Below, in pieces: positions 1 to 9,647 of a DNA stretch of 64,000 nt (position 1 is its first letter; the number at the start of each line of letters is the position of its first letter). The translations under genes and the position numbers were made by a program. This stretch comes from Methylococcales bacterium. Its GTDB lineage: Bacteria; Pseudomonadota; Gammaproteobacteria; Methylococcales; Methylomonadaceae. The notes beneath the pieces are model-generated. The model saw only the letters and a list, made by a program, of their open reading frames with translations, was not told where the DNA came from and did not search any database. The stretch covers positions 62,001-126,000 of the forward strand of contig JASMBU010000003.1 of the NCBI GenBank assembly GCA_030753675.1, read 5' to 3'.

Positions 1-433
1 TAGAAATAGACCTATCCGCTGTAATTAAAATATTTTTTAAGCTTCCGATCTCATTTAACGCTAGCTGCAAACTGGTAAATGTGTTCTCAGCGCCACTCTG
101 CTCATCTTTTACCCGATAGATATCCATCAAGGCGTGATAGCTAATTTGATAACGGTAAACAACCTCTGCTATCTTTTTATCCCATATAATCTCACGCGAC
201 TGCCATAGCCGAGCAGTAACAACCCACACCAAAGGAACTCCATTTTTTAGTGCTTTTTCAGCCTCCGCACCTAACTGCACACCCACGTCCGCATCCAAAA
301 CAACGCCTTGCTCACTTGCTCTGATCGCTTTTTTCAAAAACTGGATATTTTTTTGCTCATCCCCTACAGAACATGACAGACACAATAAAACACCCAGTAA
401 AACAACCCCTTTACTGCTTAACAATGACTGCAT
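1..433 (-). CDS. DUF4390 family exported protein (3' part cut by window edge)
   Basis: The reading frame runs from an ATG at 433-431 to the window edge, so about 144 N-terminal residues are visible. The start MQSLLSSKGVVLLGVLLCLS looks like a signal peptide, with cysteines near residues 17 and 20 that could be a weak lipobox. The body contains VVLDADVGVQLGAEAEKALKN, then NGVPLVWVV and a YRYQISYHALMDIYRV stretch, the pattern I associate with the DUF4390 family of exported proteins. The gene starts inside the end of rsmB (23 bp overlap), so it is translated in the same operon. In related genomes a DUF4390 gene often lies between rsmB and an ntrY-type sensor kinase. The biochemical role is unknown. 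Confidence 0.75.
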   Translation of the reverse strand, partial: MQSLLSSKGVVLLGVLLCLSCSVGDEQKNIQFLKKAIRASEQGVVLDADVGVQLGAEAEKALKNGVPLVWVVTARLWQSREIIWDKKIAEVVYRYQISYHALMDIYRVKDEQSGAENTFTSLQLALNEIGSLKNILITADRSIS

Positions 434-1697
434 AAAAAAAACCATCCATCCCATCATCTCCTGTTAAAATCTGGCGCCCACACCGACGCGCCTGGCCCCA
501 AGCCGCAGTAATTGCAACAGAATCAGCATCTTCCTGAGATGCTAAAAACTGCACAACCTGTTCCTCATTCTCCTGCTGCAAAACAGAACAAGTCGCATAA
601 ACAAGGCGCCCACCCGGCTTCAATAATGCCCAGATCGCACACATAATCTTCTGCTGTAGCTCTACAATAGCCGCTATATCTTTCGGCTGCCTCAACCATT
701 TTATGTCTGGGTGTCGCCGCACCACACCGGTTGCAGAACAAGGCGCATCCAATAAAATACGATCAAACAACACACCGTCCCACCAGTCTTCTGGCCGAGA
801 AGCATCACCCCGCACTAACTCAGCATCTAACGCTAAACGCTCCAAATTCTCTTTAACACGCGATAAGCGATTGGCATCAATATCTAAAGCCACAACGGCT
901 GCTAATGCCGGCTCCGTTTCTAAGATATGGGTTGTCTTCCCTCCAGGAGCAGCACAAACATCCAGTACTCGCTGACCCGGCTGCAAATCCAACACTGTAA
1001 CGGCTAATTGGGCCGCACTGTCTTGCACAAAAGAATGCCCCTCTGAAAAACCGGGCAACCGCTCCACAGCAATAGGTTTTTCTAAGACCAAAGCAGATGA
1101 ACAATGCGACACCATTGTGGCATTAATAGCCTGACTAGCTAAAACCGCCTGATATTGTGTTTGAGTATAATATTTTGGATTAACGCGAATAGTCATAGGG
1201 GGCTGCTGATTATTTGCCTTTAAAATAGCGTGCGCCTGATCTGGCCATTGTTCAACTAACATCTCAACCATCCAAACAGGATGTGCTTCTCGAATCGGCA
1301 AGTCTAACGTATTAATTTGTTGATCAAGCGCCTCTTGTTCTCTAAGGTATCTTCTCAAAAGCGCATTCAGTAAAGGCCGTGCCCAACTCTTTTTTCGAAC
1401 CGCTGAAACAGTCTCAGAAACGGCTGCATGAGGCTTAACCCGCATAAACTTAATCTGGTATAACCCGATCAAAGCGAGAATCTTAATATCCAGATCTTTA
1501 ATCGGTTTACGCGTCAAGACTCCTAGTAACGCCTCTAAATAAAAATACCAGCGCATCACACCAAAACACAACGCTTGGATAAAGGCACTATCTTTTTTTG
1601 ATTCCCCCCCCAACAATTCATCCAAAGCTAACGTTAAAGATACGTTATCTTTAAGAACCTTATACAAGGCCTTGGCCGCAATATGCCTAGAATTCAC
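411..1697 (-). CDS. rsmB: 16S rRNA (cytosine-967-C5)-methyltransferase RsmB
   Basis: RsmB uses S-adenosylmethionine to methylate C967 of 16S rRNA in the small ribosomal subunit. The 428-residue protein has the usual length. A NusB-like RNA-binding domain fills residues 1-130 or so. The SAM-binding motif VLDVCAAPGGKT lies at 244-255. The two cysteines needed in C5 methyltransferases are Cys320 (DAPCSATG) and Cys370 (YATCS). The start is a GTG at 1697; an in-frame stop lies just upstream, so no earlier start exists. It lies 61 bp behind fmt in a def-fmt-rsmB order that is standard in gammaproteobacteria, and its end overlaps the DUF4390 gene. Confidence 0.97.
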   Translation of the reverse strand: MNSRHIAAKALYKVLKDNVSLTLALDELLGGESKKDSAFIQALCFGVMRWYFYLEALLGVLTRKPIKDLDIKILALIGLYQIKFMRVKPHAAVSETVSAVRKKSWARPLLNALLRRYLREQEALDQQINTLDLPIREAHPVWMVEMLVEQWPDQAHAILKANNQQPPMTIRVNPKYYTQTQYQAVLASQAINATMVSHCSSALVLEKPIAVERLPGFSEGHSFVQDSAAQLAVTVLDLQPGQRVLDVCAAPGGKTTHILETEPALAAVVALDIDANRLSRVKENLERLALDAELVRGDASRPEDWWDGVLFDRILLDAPCSATGVVRRHPDIKWLRQPKDIAAIVELQQKIMCAIWALLKPGGRLVYATCSVLQQENEEQVVQFLASQEDADSVAITAAWGQARRCGRQILTGDDGMDGFFYAVIVKQ

Positions 1698-1758
1698 AAT
1701 GATTCACGAAAAACCTTCTACTCTAAAATTAATAAATAACGACTGTTCCCTCATAATG

Positions 1759-2688
1759 CTAACCAAACGTAACACCGGTAACATCATGTGCATTTAAAAA
1801 AGCTTCACTCGACATGCGTTTTCCACCCGGAAGTTGCACTTCCAATAATCGCAAAACCCCTTGGCCGGTCACCACTTCTAAAACGCGCTCTTTACTCTCA
1901 CGGACAGCACCTGACGGCTCCCCCTCGACAACCGACTCATACGCACAGGCACGCCAAATCCTTAAGACCTGACCATGGTATAAAGTCTGAGCAACAGGCC
2001 AAGAATTGAAACCTAGGACCTGCCTTGCCAGTATTACAGCTGATTTATTCCAGTCGATGAGCGCCTCATCTTTCTGCAACTTTTTGGCATAACACACGTC
2101 ACTTTCATCCTGTTCAACCCGAATAACATCACCTCGCTCAAGCAAAGGTAAAACCTTCTTAAGCCCAACTGCGCCCAAAACAGCCAATCTATCATGAAGT
2201 TCACTCGCACTTTCTTCAGGAATAATCCGATAGACTTCCTTATGTAGCATAGCGCCAGCATCAAGCTTCAGGGCCATCTCCATAATTGTAACGCCCGTTT
2301 CAACATCGCCTGAAATAATTGCTCTTTGTATTGGCGCCGCACCACGCCAACGCGGCAATAATGAGGCATGAACATTAATACACCCTAATCTTGGGGCATC
2401 CAAAATAACTTGGGGTAACAATAAACCATAAGCCACAACCACCATCAAATCAGCATCTAAACCGACTATTTCTGCCAATGCCTCGGGAGATTTTAAAGAC
2501 TCCGGTTGAAAAACAGGGGTTTGAGCAGATAAGGCTAGCGCCTTAACAGGGCTCATCTTCATTTTACGCCCTCTACCCGAGGGTCGATCAGGCTGTGTAT
2601 ACACCGCACAAACCTCATGTTCTGAATTTAAAATCATTTGCAATGTCGGCACTGCAAAGTCAGGTGTTCCTGCAAAAATCACTTTCAT
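1759..2688 (-). CDS. fmt: Methionyl-tRNA formyltransferase
   Basis: Fmt transfers a formyl group from 10-formyltetrahydrofolate to the initiator Met-tRNA. The 309-residue length is normal. The N-terminal Rossmann-like domain starts FAGTPDFAVPTL. The catalytic triad is visible as Asn105 and His107 in NVHASLLPRWRGAAP and Asp143 in KLDAGAM. The SLLPRWRG segment is the family signature. The C-terminal OB-like tRNA-binding domain begins near residue 205 (INFNSWP-like GFNSWPVAQT). It sits 30 bp downstream of def, so formylation and deformylation of initiator methionine are co-expressed. Confidence 0.98.
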   Translation of the reverse strand: MKVIFAGTPDFAVPTLQMILNSEHEVCAVYTQPDRPSGRGRKMKMSPVKALALSAQTPVFQPESLKSPEALAEIVGLDADLMVVVAYGLLLPQVILDAPRLGCINVHASLLPRWRGAAPIQRAIISGDVETGVTIMEMALKLDAGAMLHKEVYRIIPEESASELHDRLAVLGAVGLKKVLPLLERGDVIRVEQDESDVCYAKKLQKDEALIDWNKSAVILARQVLGFNSWPVAQTLYHGQVLRIWRACAYESVVEGEPSGAVRESKERVLEVVTGQGVLRLLEVQLPGGKRMSSEAFLNAHDVTGVTFG

Positions 2689-2718
2689 AACTGGGCAACC
2701 CTCAACTTAATACACCCC

Positions 2719-3234
2719 TTATTTATTACCGGATCGGTAGGTTTTATGAATTTTCTCCATTTTTTTCTTAATCCGTTGCCGCTTAAGAGGCGATAAATAA
2801 TCCACAAATAATTTACCACTTAAATGATCTATTTCATGCTGAATACAAATAGCTAACATTCCCTCAGCAGATAACTCAAACGCATCACCATCCCGATTAA
2901 GCGCAGAAACAACCACGTTCTCTGCACGCTCAACCTTCTCAAAAAAACCCGGAACAGACAGGCACCCCTCTTCAGAAACCTCCGAACCTTCTTGCTCAAT
3001 GACTTCAGGATTTACCAAACAAAGCGGCGCATCTTTTTCTTCACTGACATCCATCACAATAATCCGCTCATGAAAATCAACCTGTGTAGCCGCCAGACCG
3101 ATCCCATTGGACTCATACATAGTTTCAAACATATCATCAATCAACGTGCTGCGCATCGAATCAATCGCTTCGACTTGTGTAGCTACCTTGCGCAAACGTT
3201 CATCGGGAAATTCAAGAATCGTCAAAATACTCAC
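2719..3234 (-). CDS. def: Peptide deformylase
   Basis: Def removes the formyl group from the N-terminal methionine of new proteins. All three motifs of a type 1 deformylase are present in the 171 residues: GIGLAATQ at 44-51, EGCLSVP with metal ligand Cys91, and QHEIDHLSG with ligands His133 and His137 and catalytic Glu134. The start codon is GTG (3234) with an AAGAAG-like ribosome site upstream. It is the first gene of the def-fmt-rsmB operon and is divergent from the broken dprA. The LysM-domain gene that often lies between def and dprA in related bacteria is absent; only 144 bp separate them. Confidence 0.98.
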   Translation of the reverse strand: MSILTILEFPDERLRKVATQVEAIDSMRSTLIDDMFETMYESNGIGLAATQVDFHERIIVMDVSEEKDAPLCLVNPEVIEQEGSEVSEEGCLSVPGFFEKVERAENVVVSALNRDGDAFELSAEGMLAICIQHEIDHLSGKLFVDYLSPLKRQRIKKKMEKIHKTYRSGNK

Positions 3235-3378
3235 AACTGTCTTCTTACCTTAATTCTAAAAAAAATATCATTTTATCTGATTTAACCTAAACTTTGAACG
3301 ACCCGACCTAAAAACGCAATTGATTACCTTTATTCATTAACCGTTCCTCGCACGACGCCTAGACCACACCTCATTGCC

Positions 3379-4377
3379 ATGACCTCCAATCACAACATTA
3401 AATTCTGGTGCGCGCTCCTACGCACCCCTAAAATTGGCTATCATACATTCAACAAATTACTTTTAAAAACCACGCACGAAGAATTATTTAGCCATTCATC
3501 GAAAGACTTACGACACTGGGGACTCCACCCTTTAAGCATCCAAGCACTTCAAAATCCTAACTAGACTGATGTTCAAAAAGACTTAGACTGATTAAATCAA
3601 GACGACCCTAAATCACTATGCACCCCTCAATTGGCCATTGTCAGCAGTCGTAACCCATCAATTACAGGTTTAGAAACGGCACATCAATTTTCAAACTCAC
3701 TGGCACGACTAGGATTCACCATAACCAGCGGACTAGCTCTCGGCATCGACGGTGCTTACCACGAAGGAGCACTCAGCGCTCAAAAAGAAACCATCGCGGT
3801 TATGGGAACAGGACTGGATCGTATTTACCCCACACGACACCATGCTCTTGCTAAGAAAACAACAACACTAGGCGTACTGGTTTCTGAATTTCCAATTGGT
3901 ACACCAGCCATGGCCTACCACTTCCCGCAAAGAAATCGCATCATTAGTGGTTTATGTTCAGGGCTTCTAGTCATTGAAGCTACAAAACGCAGTGGTTCAC
4001 TAATAACCGCTAAAATGGCTCTTGAACAAAATCGAGAAGTTTTTACCATTCCTGGTGCAATTAACAACCCATTAGCATAAGGTTGCAACGCACTCATTCA
4101 AGAAGGCGCTAAGTTAACAACCCACTATCAAGATATTCTGGAAGAATTTAACATTCTTCCAGGCCCGACCCCAATCACTTCCCCTCAACCCACCTTAGAC
4201 ACACTTTCCATCAGTCAAAAAAATATTCTAAAAGCCGTATGATTTAATCCCACTGGGATTGATAATATTGTCGAACACACCCGACACCCGACCCATTTAA
4301 TTCTATCAACTTTGTTACAATTGGAAATATTAGGCTTCATTTCATCAGAGAATGGGTTCTATACACGTCTAAAATAA
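3379..4377 (+). pseudogene. dprA: dprA (DNA processing protein A), broken by four in-frame stops
   Basis: DprA loads RecA on single-stranded DNA during natural transformation. One uninterrupted frame of 333 codons covers the gene, with stops at codon 62 (TAG, 3562), 71 (TGA, 3589), 234 (TAA, 4078) and 288 (TGA, 4240) before the natural TAA at 4375. No frameshift is needed. Conserved DprA parts remain: GLALGIDGAYHEGAL, TIAVMGTGLDRIYP, SEFPIGTPAMAYHFPQRN and, after the third stop, GCNALIQEGAKL. A C-terminal winged-helix-like end (NPTGIDNIVEHT) also survives. The gene keeps its usual place in front of smg and topA. It is most likely a recent pseudogene. The stretch between stops two and three could still make a Rossmann-fold fragment, though nothing suggests that it does. 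Confidence 0.9.
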
Positions 4378-4415
4378 CTGAAACGTACTAACAAAAACCG
4401 TGTCATAATGCACCT

Positions 4416-4883
4416 ATGAAAGAAAATATCTTTGAAGTTTTAATGTATTTATTTGAGAACTACCTAGAAGAAGTCGATGATGCTTTAACCAATTCAAACA
4501 AAATAAGAAATGAATTGCTTACCGCGGGCTTCGAACAAAAAGAGGTAGACAAAGCCTTTGAATGGCTAGAATCTCTGTGTGCAGAAAATACAGTTCATTG
4601 CCCAACAAGTTCTTCTTTTCGAGTCTTTAGCACACAAGAAGTCGCCCGTTTAGACACCGAATGCCGTAACTTTATTATTTTTCTAGAACATTCTGGGATT
4701 CTGTCTTCAACTAACCGTGAATTAGTAATAGACCGATTAATCGCACTTGATAATGAAGATATTTCATTAAAAAAACTACAATGGGTCGCGCTAATGGTCT
4801 TGCTGAGTCAACCTGATGAAGAAGTCGCCTTTACCCGGATGGAAAATATAATTTACGAAGATAGCTCTCCCTCTTTGCACTAA
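4416..4883 (+). CDS. smg: Smg family protein (DUF494)
   Basis: Smg is a small acidic helical protein of uncertain role found next to dprA and topA in beta- and gammaproteobacteria. The 155-residue protein begins MKENIFEVLMYLFENYLEE, the characteristic Smg start, and ends with the usual EEVAFTRMENIIYED segment. No catalytic motif can be seen. It lies 38 bp after the dprA relic and 117 bp before topA, in the conserved dprA-smg-topA order. It is intact although dprA is broken, which suggests that it has a separate role or promoter. Confidence 0.93.
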   Translation: MKENIFEVLMYLFENYLEEVDDALTNSNKIRNELLTAGFEQKEVDKAFEWLESLCAENTVHCPTSSSFRVFSTQEVARLDTECRNFIIFLEHSGILSSTNRELVIDRLIALDNEDISLKKLQWVALMVLLSQPDEEVAFTRMENIIYEDSSPSLH

Positions 4884-5000
4884 AAGCATAGTGGGAAATC
4901 ACACACAAACTTTTGTGTTTCCTCAAAAGTCTCTGGACTTTACCCCTTTGAATTCTTTATTATTCAAAAAAACAAACAACGGTCCTTACAGATTATACCC

Positions 5001-7310
5001 ATGAGCAATAATCTCGTCATCGTAGAATCACCGGCAAAAGCCAAAACAATAGAAAAATATTTAGGTAAGGATTTTCATGTCCTCGCCTCCTATGGGCATC
5101 TTCGTGACCTCATTCCTAAAGAAGGCGCTGTTGATACTCAAAATGACTTTGCGATGAAATATGAGGTCATAGAAAAAAATCAACGACACGCCCAAGAAAT
5201 ATCAAAAGCTACCCGCAAAGCAGATGCACTCTATCTGGCCACTGACCCCGATCGCGAAGGCGAGGCCATTGCTTGGCACCTGTTAGAACTGCTACAAAAT
5301 AAAAAAATCATCAAAGAAAAACCCGTCCACCGCATAATTTTTCATGAAATAACCAAAAAAGCAGTCACTGAGGCGGTAGCAACGCCCCAAAAATTATCAA
5401 TAAACATGGTCAATGCGCAACAAGCACGACGCGCCCTAGATTATTTAGTGGGCTTTAACTTATCCCCGTTGTTGTGGAAAAAAATCCGCCGCGGGCTGTC
5501 TGCTGGACGCGTACAAAGTCCGGCGTTACGCATGATTGTTGAACGTGAGCTAGATATTGAAAAATTTGTAAGCCGAGAATACTGGTCTGCAAATGCGGCT
5601 ATAACCAGTGACACACAAGCATTTAAGGCCAAGCTTACCCGCTTCAACGATAACAAAATTACACAATTTAGCATCGAAAACGAAGCACAAGCTCAAGATA
5701 TTCAAACCACCATCCTCCAAGAGGCTAACGGCCAATTATTAATTGACACTGTTGAAAAGAAAAAACGCAAACGAAACCCAGCACCACCCTTCATTACTTC
5801 AACACTGCAACAAGAAGCCGCACGAAAGCTTGGTTTTACCACCAAAAGAACCATGATGATTGCCCAACAACTGTATGAAGGCGTTTCTCTACAGGGTGAA
5901 TCTATTGGTTTAATCAGCTATATGCGAACAGACTCTGTTAATTTAGCCGCAGAGGCTGTGACTGAGATTCGTGAATTAATTAGCAACAAGTATGGCCCGA
6001 GTTACGTTCCTAAACAGCCGCGTCAATTTAAAACTAAATCTAAAAATGCGCAGGAAGCTCACGAAGCCATTAGACCCACTGAATCATCAAGAACACCCGA
6101 TGCTATTAAAAACCACCTAACACCGGATCAAACCAAACTTTATTCACTAATCTGGAAACGGACTGTTGCTTCGCAAATGATCCATGCCACTATCGACAGT
6201 GTCTACGCTGACCTATCTTGTGGTACGCAACACACCTTTCGGGCAAACGGCTCAACCATTGCGAACCCTGGGTTCATGTCGGTCTATTTAGAAGGAACAG
6301 ATGACACTAAAAAAAGCGACGATCAGGAATCATTTTTACCCCCCTTAACCAAAGGTGAATTTGTTCAATTAGACGAAATCATTCTCGGACAGCATTTTAC
6401 TGAACCCCCGCCCCGATTTGGTGAAGCCAGCTTGGTTAAAACTCTAGAAGAATATGGCATTGGCCGTCCGTCCACCTATGCTTCTATTATTTCTACGTTA
6501 CAGAACCGCGAATATGTCACTTTAGAAAAAAAGCGCTTTTACCCAACCGATGTTGGACGTATCGTTAATAAGTTTTTAACTGAACACTTTACCCAATATG
6601 TCGATTACCAGTTTACCGCTAACCTAGAAGACAATCTTGATGCCGTTGCTCGAGGTGAAAAAGAATGGATTCCGCTTATGCGAGAATTCTGGCAACCGTT
6701 CACCAATCTCATTCAAGATAAAGAAGAAAGCGTACAACGTAAAGACGTCACACAAGAAAGCTTAGACGAAAACTGCCCTGAATGTAATAAGCAATTGTCT
6801 ATTCGACTAGGTCGCAACGGTCGCTTTATCGGTTGCACTAATTACCCCGAGTGTTCTTATACCCGTAATTTAAATGATGATGCTCAATCAGCTGAACCTC
6901 AAATTATTGAAGGTCGTTCTTGCCCTAAATGTCAGCAAAACCTGATTATTAAAACCGGTCGATATGGGAAATTTATTGGCTGTAGCAGCTACCCTGACTG
7001 CAAGCATATTGAACCCCTCGAAAAGCCATTAGATACAAAAGTTCACTGCCCTAAGTGCGAAAAAGGTAACATCCTTAAACGTAAATCAAGAAATGGTAAA
7101 GTTTTTTATTCCTGTGAAAAATACCCTAAATGTGACTACGCAATCTGGAATGCACCGGTCCAAGAAAACTGTCCAGAATGTAATTGGCCCGTACTCGCCT
7201 TAAAAACAACGAAAAGACGTGGTACAGAAAAGGTATGCCCTCAAAAAGAATGCAAATTTGCAACCCCTTATGAGGGCGATCCAGAAGATGCAGAAGGCCC
7301 TAAAAGTTAA
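5001..7310 (+). CDS. topA: DNA topoisomerase I
   Basis: TopA relaxes negative supercoils by transient single-strand cleavage. The 769 residues start with the Toprim domain (VIVESPAKAKTIEKYLG, and DPDREGEAI carrying acidic metal ligands). The active-site tyrosine is Tyr307 in GLISYMRTDS. The C-terminus carries four zinc-ribbon units starting near residues 591, 640, 682 and 723, each with CPxC-type pairs. The last (NCPECNWPVL...KVCPQKEC) is diverged but keeps its cysteines. E. coli TopA is 865 residues, so the tail is somewhat shorter. The gene has a 117-bp leader after smg. Confidence 0.98.
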   Translation: MSNNLVIVESPAKAKTIEKYLGKDFHVLASYGHLRDLIPKEGAVDTQNDFAMKYEVIEKNQRHAQEISKATRKADALYLATDPDREGEAIAWHLLELLQNKKIIKEKPVHRIIFHEITKKAVTEAVATPQKLSINMVNAQQARRALDYLVGFNLSPLLWKKIRRGLSAGRVQSPALRMIVERELDIEKFVSREYWSANAAITSDTQAFKAKLTRFNDNKITQFSIENEAQAQDIQTTILQEANGQLLIDTVEKKKRKRNPAPPFITSTLQQEAARKLGFTTKRTMMIAQQLYEGVSLQGESIGLISYMRTDSVNLAAEAVTEIRELISNKYGPSYVPKQPRQFKTKSKNAQEAHEAIRPTESSRTPDAIKNHLTPDQTKLYSLIWKRTVASQMIHATIDSVYADLSCGTQHTFRANGSTIANPGFMSVYLEGTDDTKKSDDQESFLPPLTKGEFVQLDEIILGQHFTEPPPRFGEASLVKTLEEYGIGRPSTYASIISTLQNREYVTLEKKRFYPTDVGRIVNKFLTEHFTQYVDYQFTANLEDNLDAVARGEKEWIPLMREFWQPFTNLIQDKEESVQRKDVTQESLDENCPECNKQLSIRLGRNGRFIGCTNYPECSYTRNLNDDAQSAEPQIIEGRSCPKCQQNLIIKTGRYGKFIGCSSYPDCKHIEPLEKPLDTKVHCPKCEKGNILKRKSRNGKVFYSCEKYPKCDYAIWNAPVQENCPECNWPVLALKTTKRRGTEKVCPQKECKFATPYEGDPEDAEGPKS

Positions 7311-7352
7311 TAGCTAATCTTATTTTTCAATCACTTAATGTCTCATTCTCTG

Positions 7353-7358
7353 TATAAT
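7353..7358 (+). promoter_or_regulatory. Candidate -10 box of the purEK promoter
   Basis: A perfect TATAAT, preceded directly by TG, lies 30 bp before the purE start. The -35 region 17 bp upstream is not recognisable. It overlaps the descending part of a weak AGCTAAT...ATTAGCT pair followed by seven T, which could be the topA terminator. The call rests on sequence only. Confidence 0.4.
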
Positions 7359-7388
7359 TAGCTTTTTTTGATCATCAGGAGGTCTTGA

Positions 7389-7886
7389 ATGACCGTGTTA
7401 ATTGGAATTATCATGGGTTCAACATCGGACTGGGAGACCATGCAACATGCTGTGCAAATACTTGAGAAATTCAATATCCTTCATGACGTAGAGGTCGTAT
7501 CGGCTCACAGAACCCCCGACAAACTTTTTGATTATGCTGAAACGGCTGAATCAAAGGGCATTGAAGTCATCATCGCAGGTGCTGGCGGCGCTGCTCACTT
7601 ACCGGGAATGACTGCTGCAAAAACACATCTACCCGTTCTCGGCGTCCCTATTCAATCCAAAGCATTAAATGGAATGGATTCTCTGCTATCGATTGCCCAA
7701 ATGCCAGCCGGTATTCCTGTTGGAACATTAGCTATTGGTAAAGCCGGTGCCATTAATGCCGCACTCTTAGCAACAGCCATACTGGCAAACAAATACCCTG
7801 AATACCGTACTGCTCTAAAAGCATACCGAACCGAACAAAGCCATACTGTCTTACAATCACCGGACCCTCGACGAGTACAATCATGA
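7389..7886 (+). CDS. purE: N5-carboxyaminoimidazole ribonucleotide mutase
   Basis: PurE converts N5-CAIR to CAIR in purine synthesis, using the product of PurK. The 165-residue class I protein shows GSTSDW at 10-15, the active-site SAHRTPD at 38-44 with the catalytic His40, and [12 protein letters not shown] at 63-74. An AGGAGG-like site (tcaggagg) precedes the ATG. The stop codon overlaps the purK start as ATGA, so the two are translationally coupled. Confidence 0.98.
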   Translation: MTVLIGIIMGSTSDWETMQHAVQILEKFNILHDVEVVSAHRTPDKLFDYAETAESKGIEVIIAGAGGAAHLPGMTAAKTHLPVLGVPIQSKALNGMDSLLSIAQMPAGIPVGTLAIGKAGAINAALLATAILANKYPEYRTALKAYRTEQSHTVLQSPDPRRVQS

Positions 7887-8974
7887 AAGTAGGTATTTTA
7901 GGGGGCGGGCAATTAGCTCGGATGATAGCGCTAGCTGGCTACCCACTCGGACTTGACTTCGTTATCATTGACCCCAGTAATGTTGCAGGAGCTATTGGCT
8001 TAGCAGACCATCTACACGGCGCCTACGATGACAAAGGCCTGCTACAAGAATTAGCACGCCAAACCGATATTGTGACCTACGAATTTGAAAATGTACCAGC
8101 CAACATTGCTCAATTCTTAGCGCATCACACTCAAATTGCACCTTGTGATCGGGCGCTTGCAATTGCACAAGACCGCTTAATAGAAAAAAAGTTTTTTAAT
8201 AACCTAAATATACCCACGACAAGCTTTGCCGCAGTCAATTCGCTCAATGACCTTGAACAAGCCAACAAAACCATTGGACTTCCAGCTATACTAAAAAGCT
8301 GTCGAATGGGTTATGACGGTAAAGGTCAAGTACCACTACAAGGATCCGAAGACTTGGCAAGCGCCTGGAATTCAATGCGCAACACCCCATCTATCATTGA
8401 AGGGTTTGTCCCCTATACACGGGAAGTATCCATTATTGCCGCACGTCGCCCTTCAGGCGAAACCGTCTATTATCCACTCTCAGAAAACAGTCATAGTCAG
8501 GGTATTTTAAGAGTATCACGTTGTTGTATCGATGACCCTAAGCAACAAGAAGCTGAACAATATCTTTCTCGTATATTGGAAGAACTTGATTATGTCGGCG
8601 TCATCGCTTTAGAGCTTTTCGACGTTCAAGGACAACTGTTGGCCAATGAATTTGCTCCCCGTGTCCATAACTCTGGCCACTGGACTATAGAAGGCTCAGA
8701 AACCAGTCAATTTGAAAACCATCTACGAGCAATATTAGACTGGCCATTAGGCTCTACTCAATCAACCGGCTATTCCGGCATGGTGAATTTTATTGGCGGC
8801 CTGCCCCCAGCAAAACAAGTGTTAGCCATTAAAAATACACATCAGCATCTCTATGCTAAACAACCTCGCCCTGGCCGAAAAGTGGGTCATGCAACGGTTA
8901 GAACTAACGATCAGGCCTTATTTGAATCATCTTTAGACAAGCTCATACAATTAGCAAAACAACACAGCTCCTAA
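7883..8974 (+). CDS. purK: N5-carboxyaminoimidazole ribonucleotide synthase
   Basis: PurK is an ATP-grasp enzyme that makes N5-CAIR from AIR, bicarbonate and ATP. The 363 residues open with [11 protein letters not shown], the family signature. The ATP-grasp core shows [16 protein letters not shown] and the metal-binding [24 protein letters not shown]. The next step is carried out by the overlapping purE. Length and motifs are normal. Confidence 0.98.
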   Translation: MKVGILGGGQLARMIALAGYPLGLDFVIIDPSNVAGAIGLADHLHGAYDDKGLLQELARQTDIVTYEFENVPANIAQFLAHHTQIAPCDRALAIAQDRLIEKKFFNNLNIPTTSFAAVNSLNDLEQANKTIGLPAILKSCRMGYDGKGQVPLQGSEDLASAWNSMRNTPSIIEGFVPYTREVSIIAARRPSGETVYYPLSENSHSQGILRVSRCCIDDPKQQEAEQYLSRILEELDYVGVIALELFDVQGQLLANEFAPRVHNSGHWTIEGSETSQFENHLRAILDWPLGSTQSTGYSGMVNFIGGLPPAKQVLAIKNTHQHLYAKQPRPGRKVGHATVRTNDQALFESSLDKLIQLAKQHSS

Positions 8975-9047
8975 GTTGGCGAAGAAGGAAAATCAACAAA
9001 GGTTATTCAACCGCTGACTTTTTTTCACGTTCTAAGCATTAATCACT

Positions 9048-9605
9048 ATGCCATATATTTCATCTTTTAAAACACGACTCTTTACACAACACCTTCTTCA
9101 AGGTCAGGTGATCGCCTACCCAACCGAAGCCGTTTATGGTCTCGGTTGCGACCCACTTAATGGTGAGGCCGTCACCCAATTGCTAACCCTTAAGCAACGC
9201 CCTATAGAAAAAGGACTCATCTTGATCGCCTCATCATTTGATCAACTCATCCCTTACCTTACGCTCGACGATAATGATCGTATTCAACAGATGCTATCAA
9301 CTTGGCCCGGCCCAACCACTTGGGTCGTCCCGGCACAGCATTGGGTTCCACCATGGCTTCGTGGCGAACATTCCAGCTTAGCTGTCCGCGTTACAAGCCA
9401 CCCTATCGCCGCCGCATTATGTAAAGCATTTAATGGCCCTATTGTTTCAACCAGCGCCAATATCAGCGACAAACCTGCTGCAAAAACACCCGTAACCGTC
9501 AAAAAACAATTAGGGCTTTCTGTCCCTATTTTTACTGGTGAGCTCAGCAAACTACAACAAGTCACCCCCATATACGACCTGATAACTGGACAACAATTTC
9601 GTTAA
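9048..9605 (+). CDS. tsaC: Threonylcarbamoyl-AMP synthase (YrdC/Sua5 family)
   Basis: TsaC forms threonylcarbamoyl-AMP from threonine, bicarbonate and ATP for the t6A37 modification of ANN-decoding tRNAs. The 185-residue length fits the short TsaC/YrdC form without the Sua5 extension. The motifs are IAYPTEAVYGLGCDP near residue 20, KQRPIEKGLILIA, LAVRVTSHP and GPIVSTSANISDKPA. It follows purK after 73 bp and ends convergently with the phosphopantetheinyl transferase. Confidence 0.95.
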   Translation: MPYISSFKTRLFTQHLLQGQVIAYPTEAVYGLGCDPLNGEAVTQLLTLKQRPIEKGLILIASSFDQLIPYLTLDDNDRIQQMLSTWPGPTTWVVPAQHWVPPWLRGEHSSLAVRVTSHPIAAALCKAFNGPIVSTSANISDKPAAKTPVTVKKQLGLSVPIFTGELSKLQQVTPIYDLITGQQFR

Positions 9606-9647
9606 ACAATCGACAATTGAGAACCTCTTTTACAGCTAAAAAAATCA

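Noticed and set aside
4884-5000. Hairpin-like sequence between smg and topA (ACACAAA with TTTGTGT)
   Set aside because: The stem is short with a bulge and there is no T run. I could not call it a terminator with confidence.
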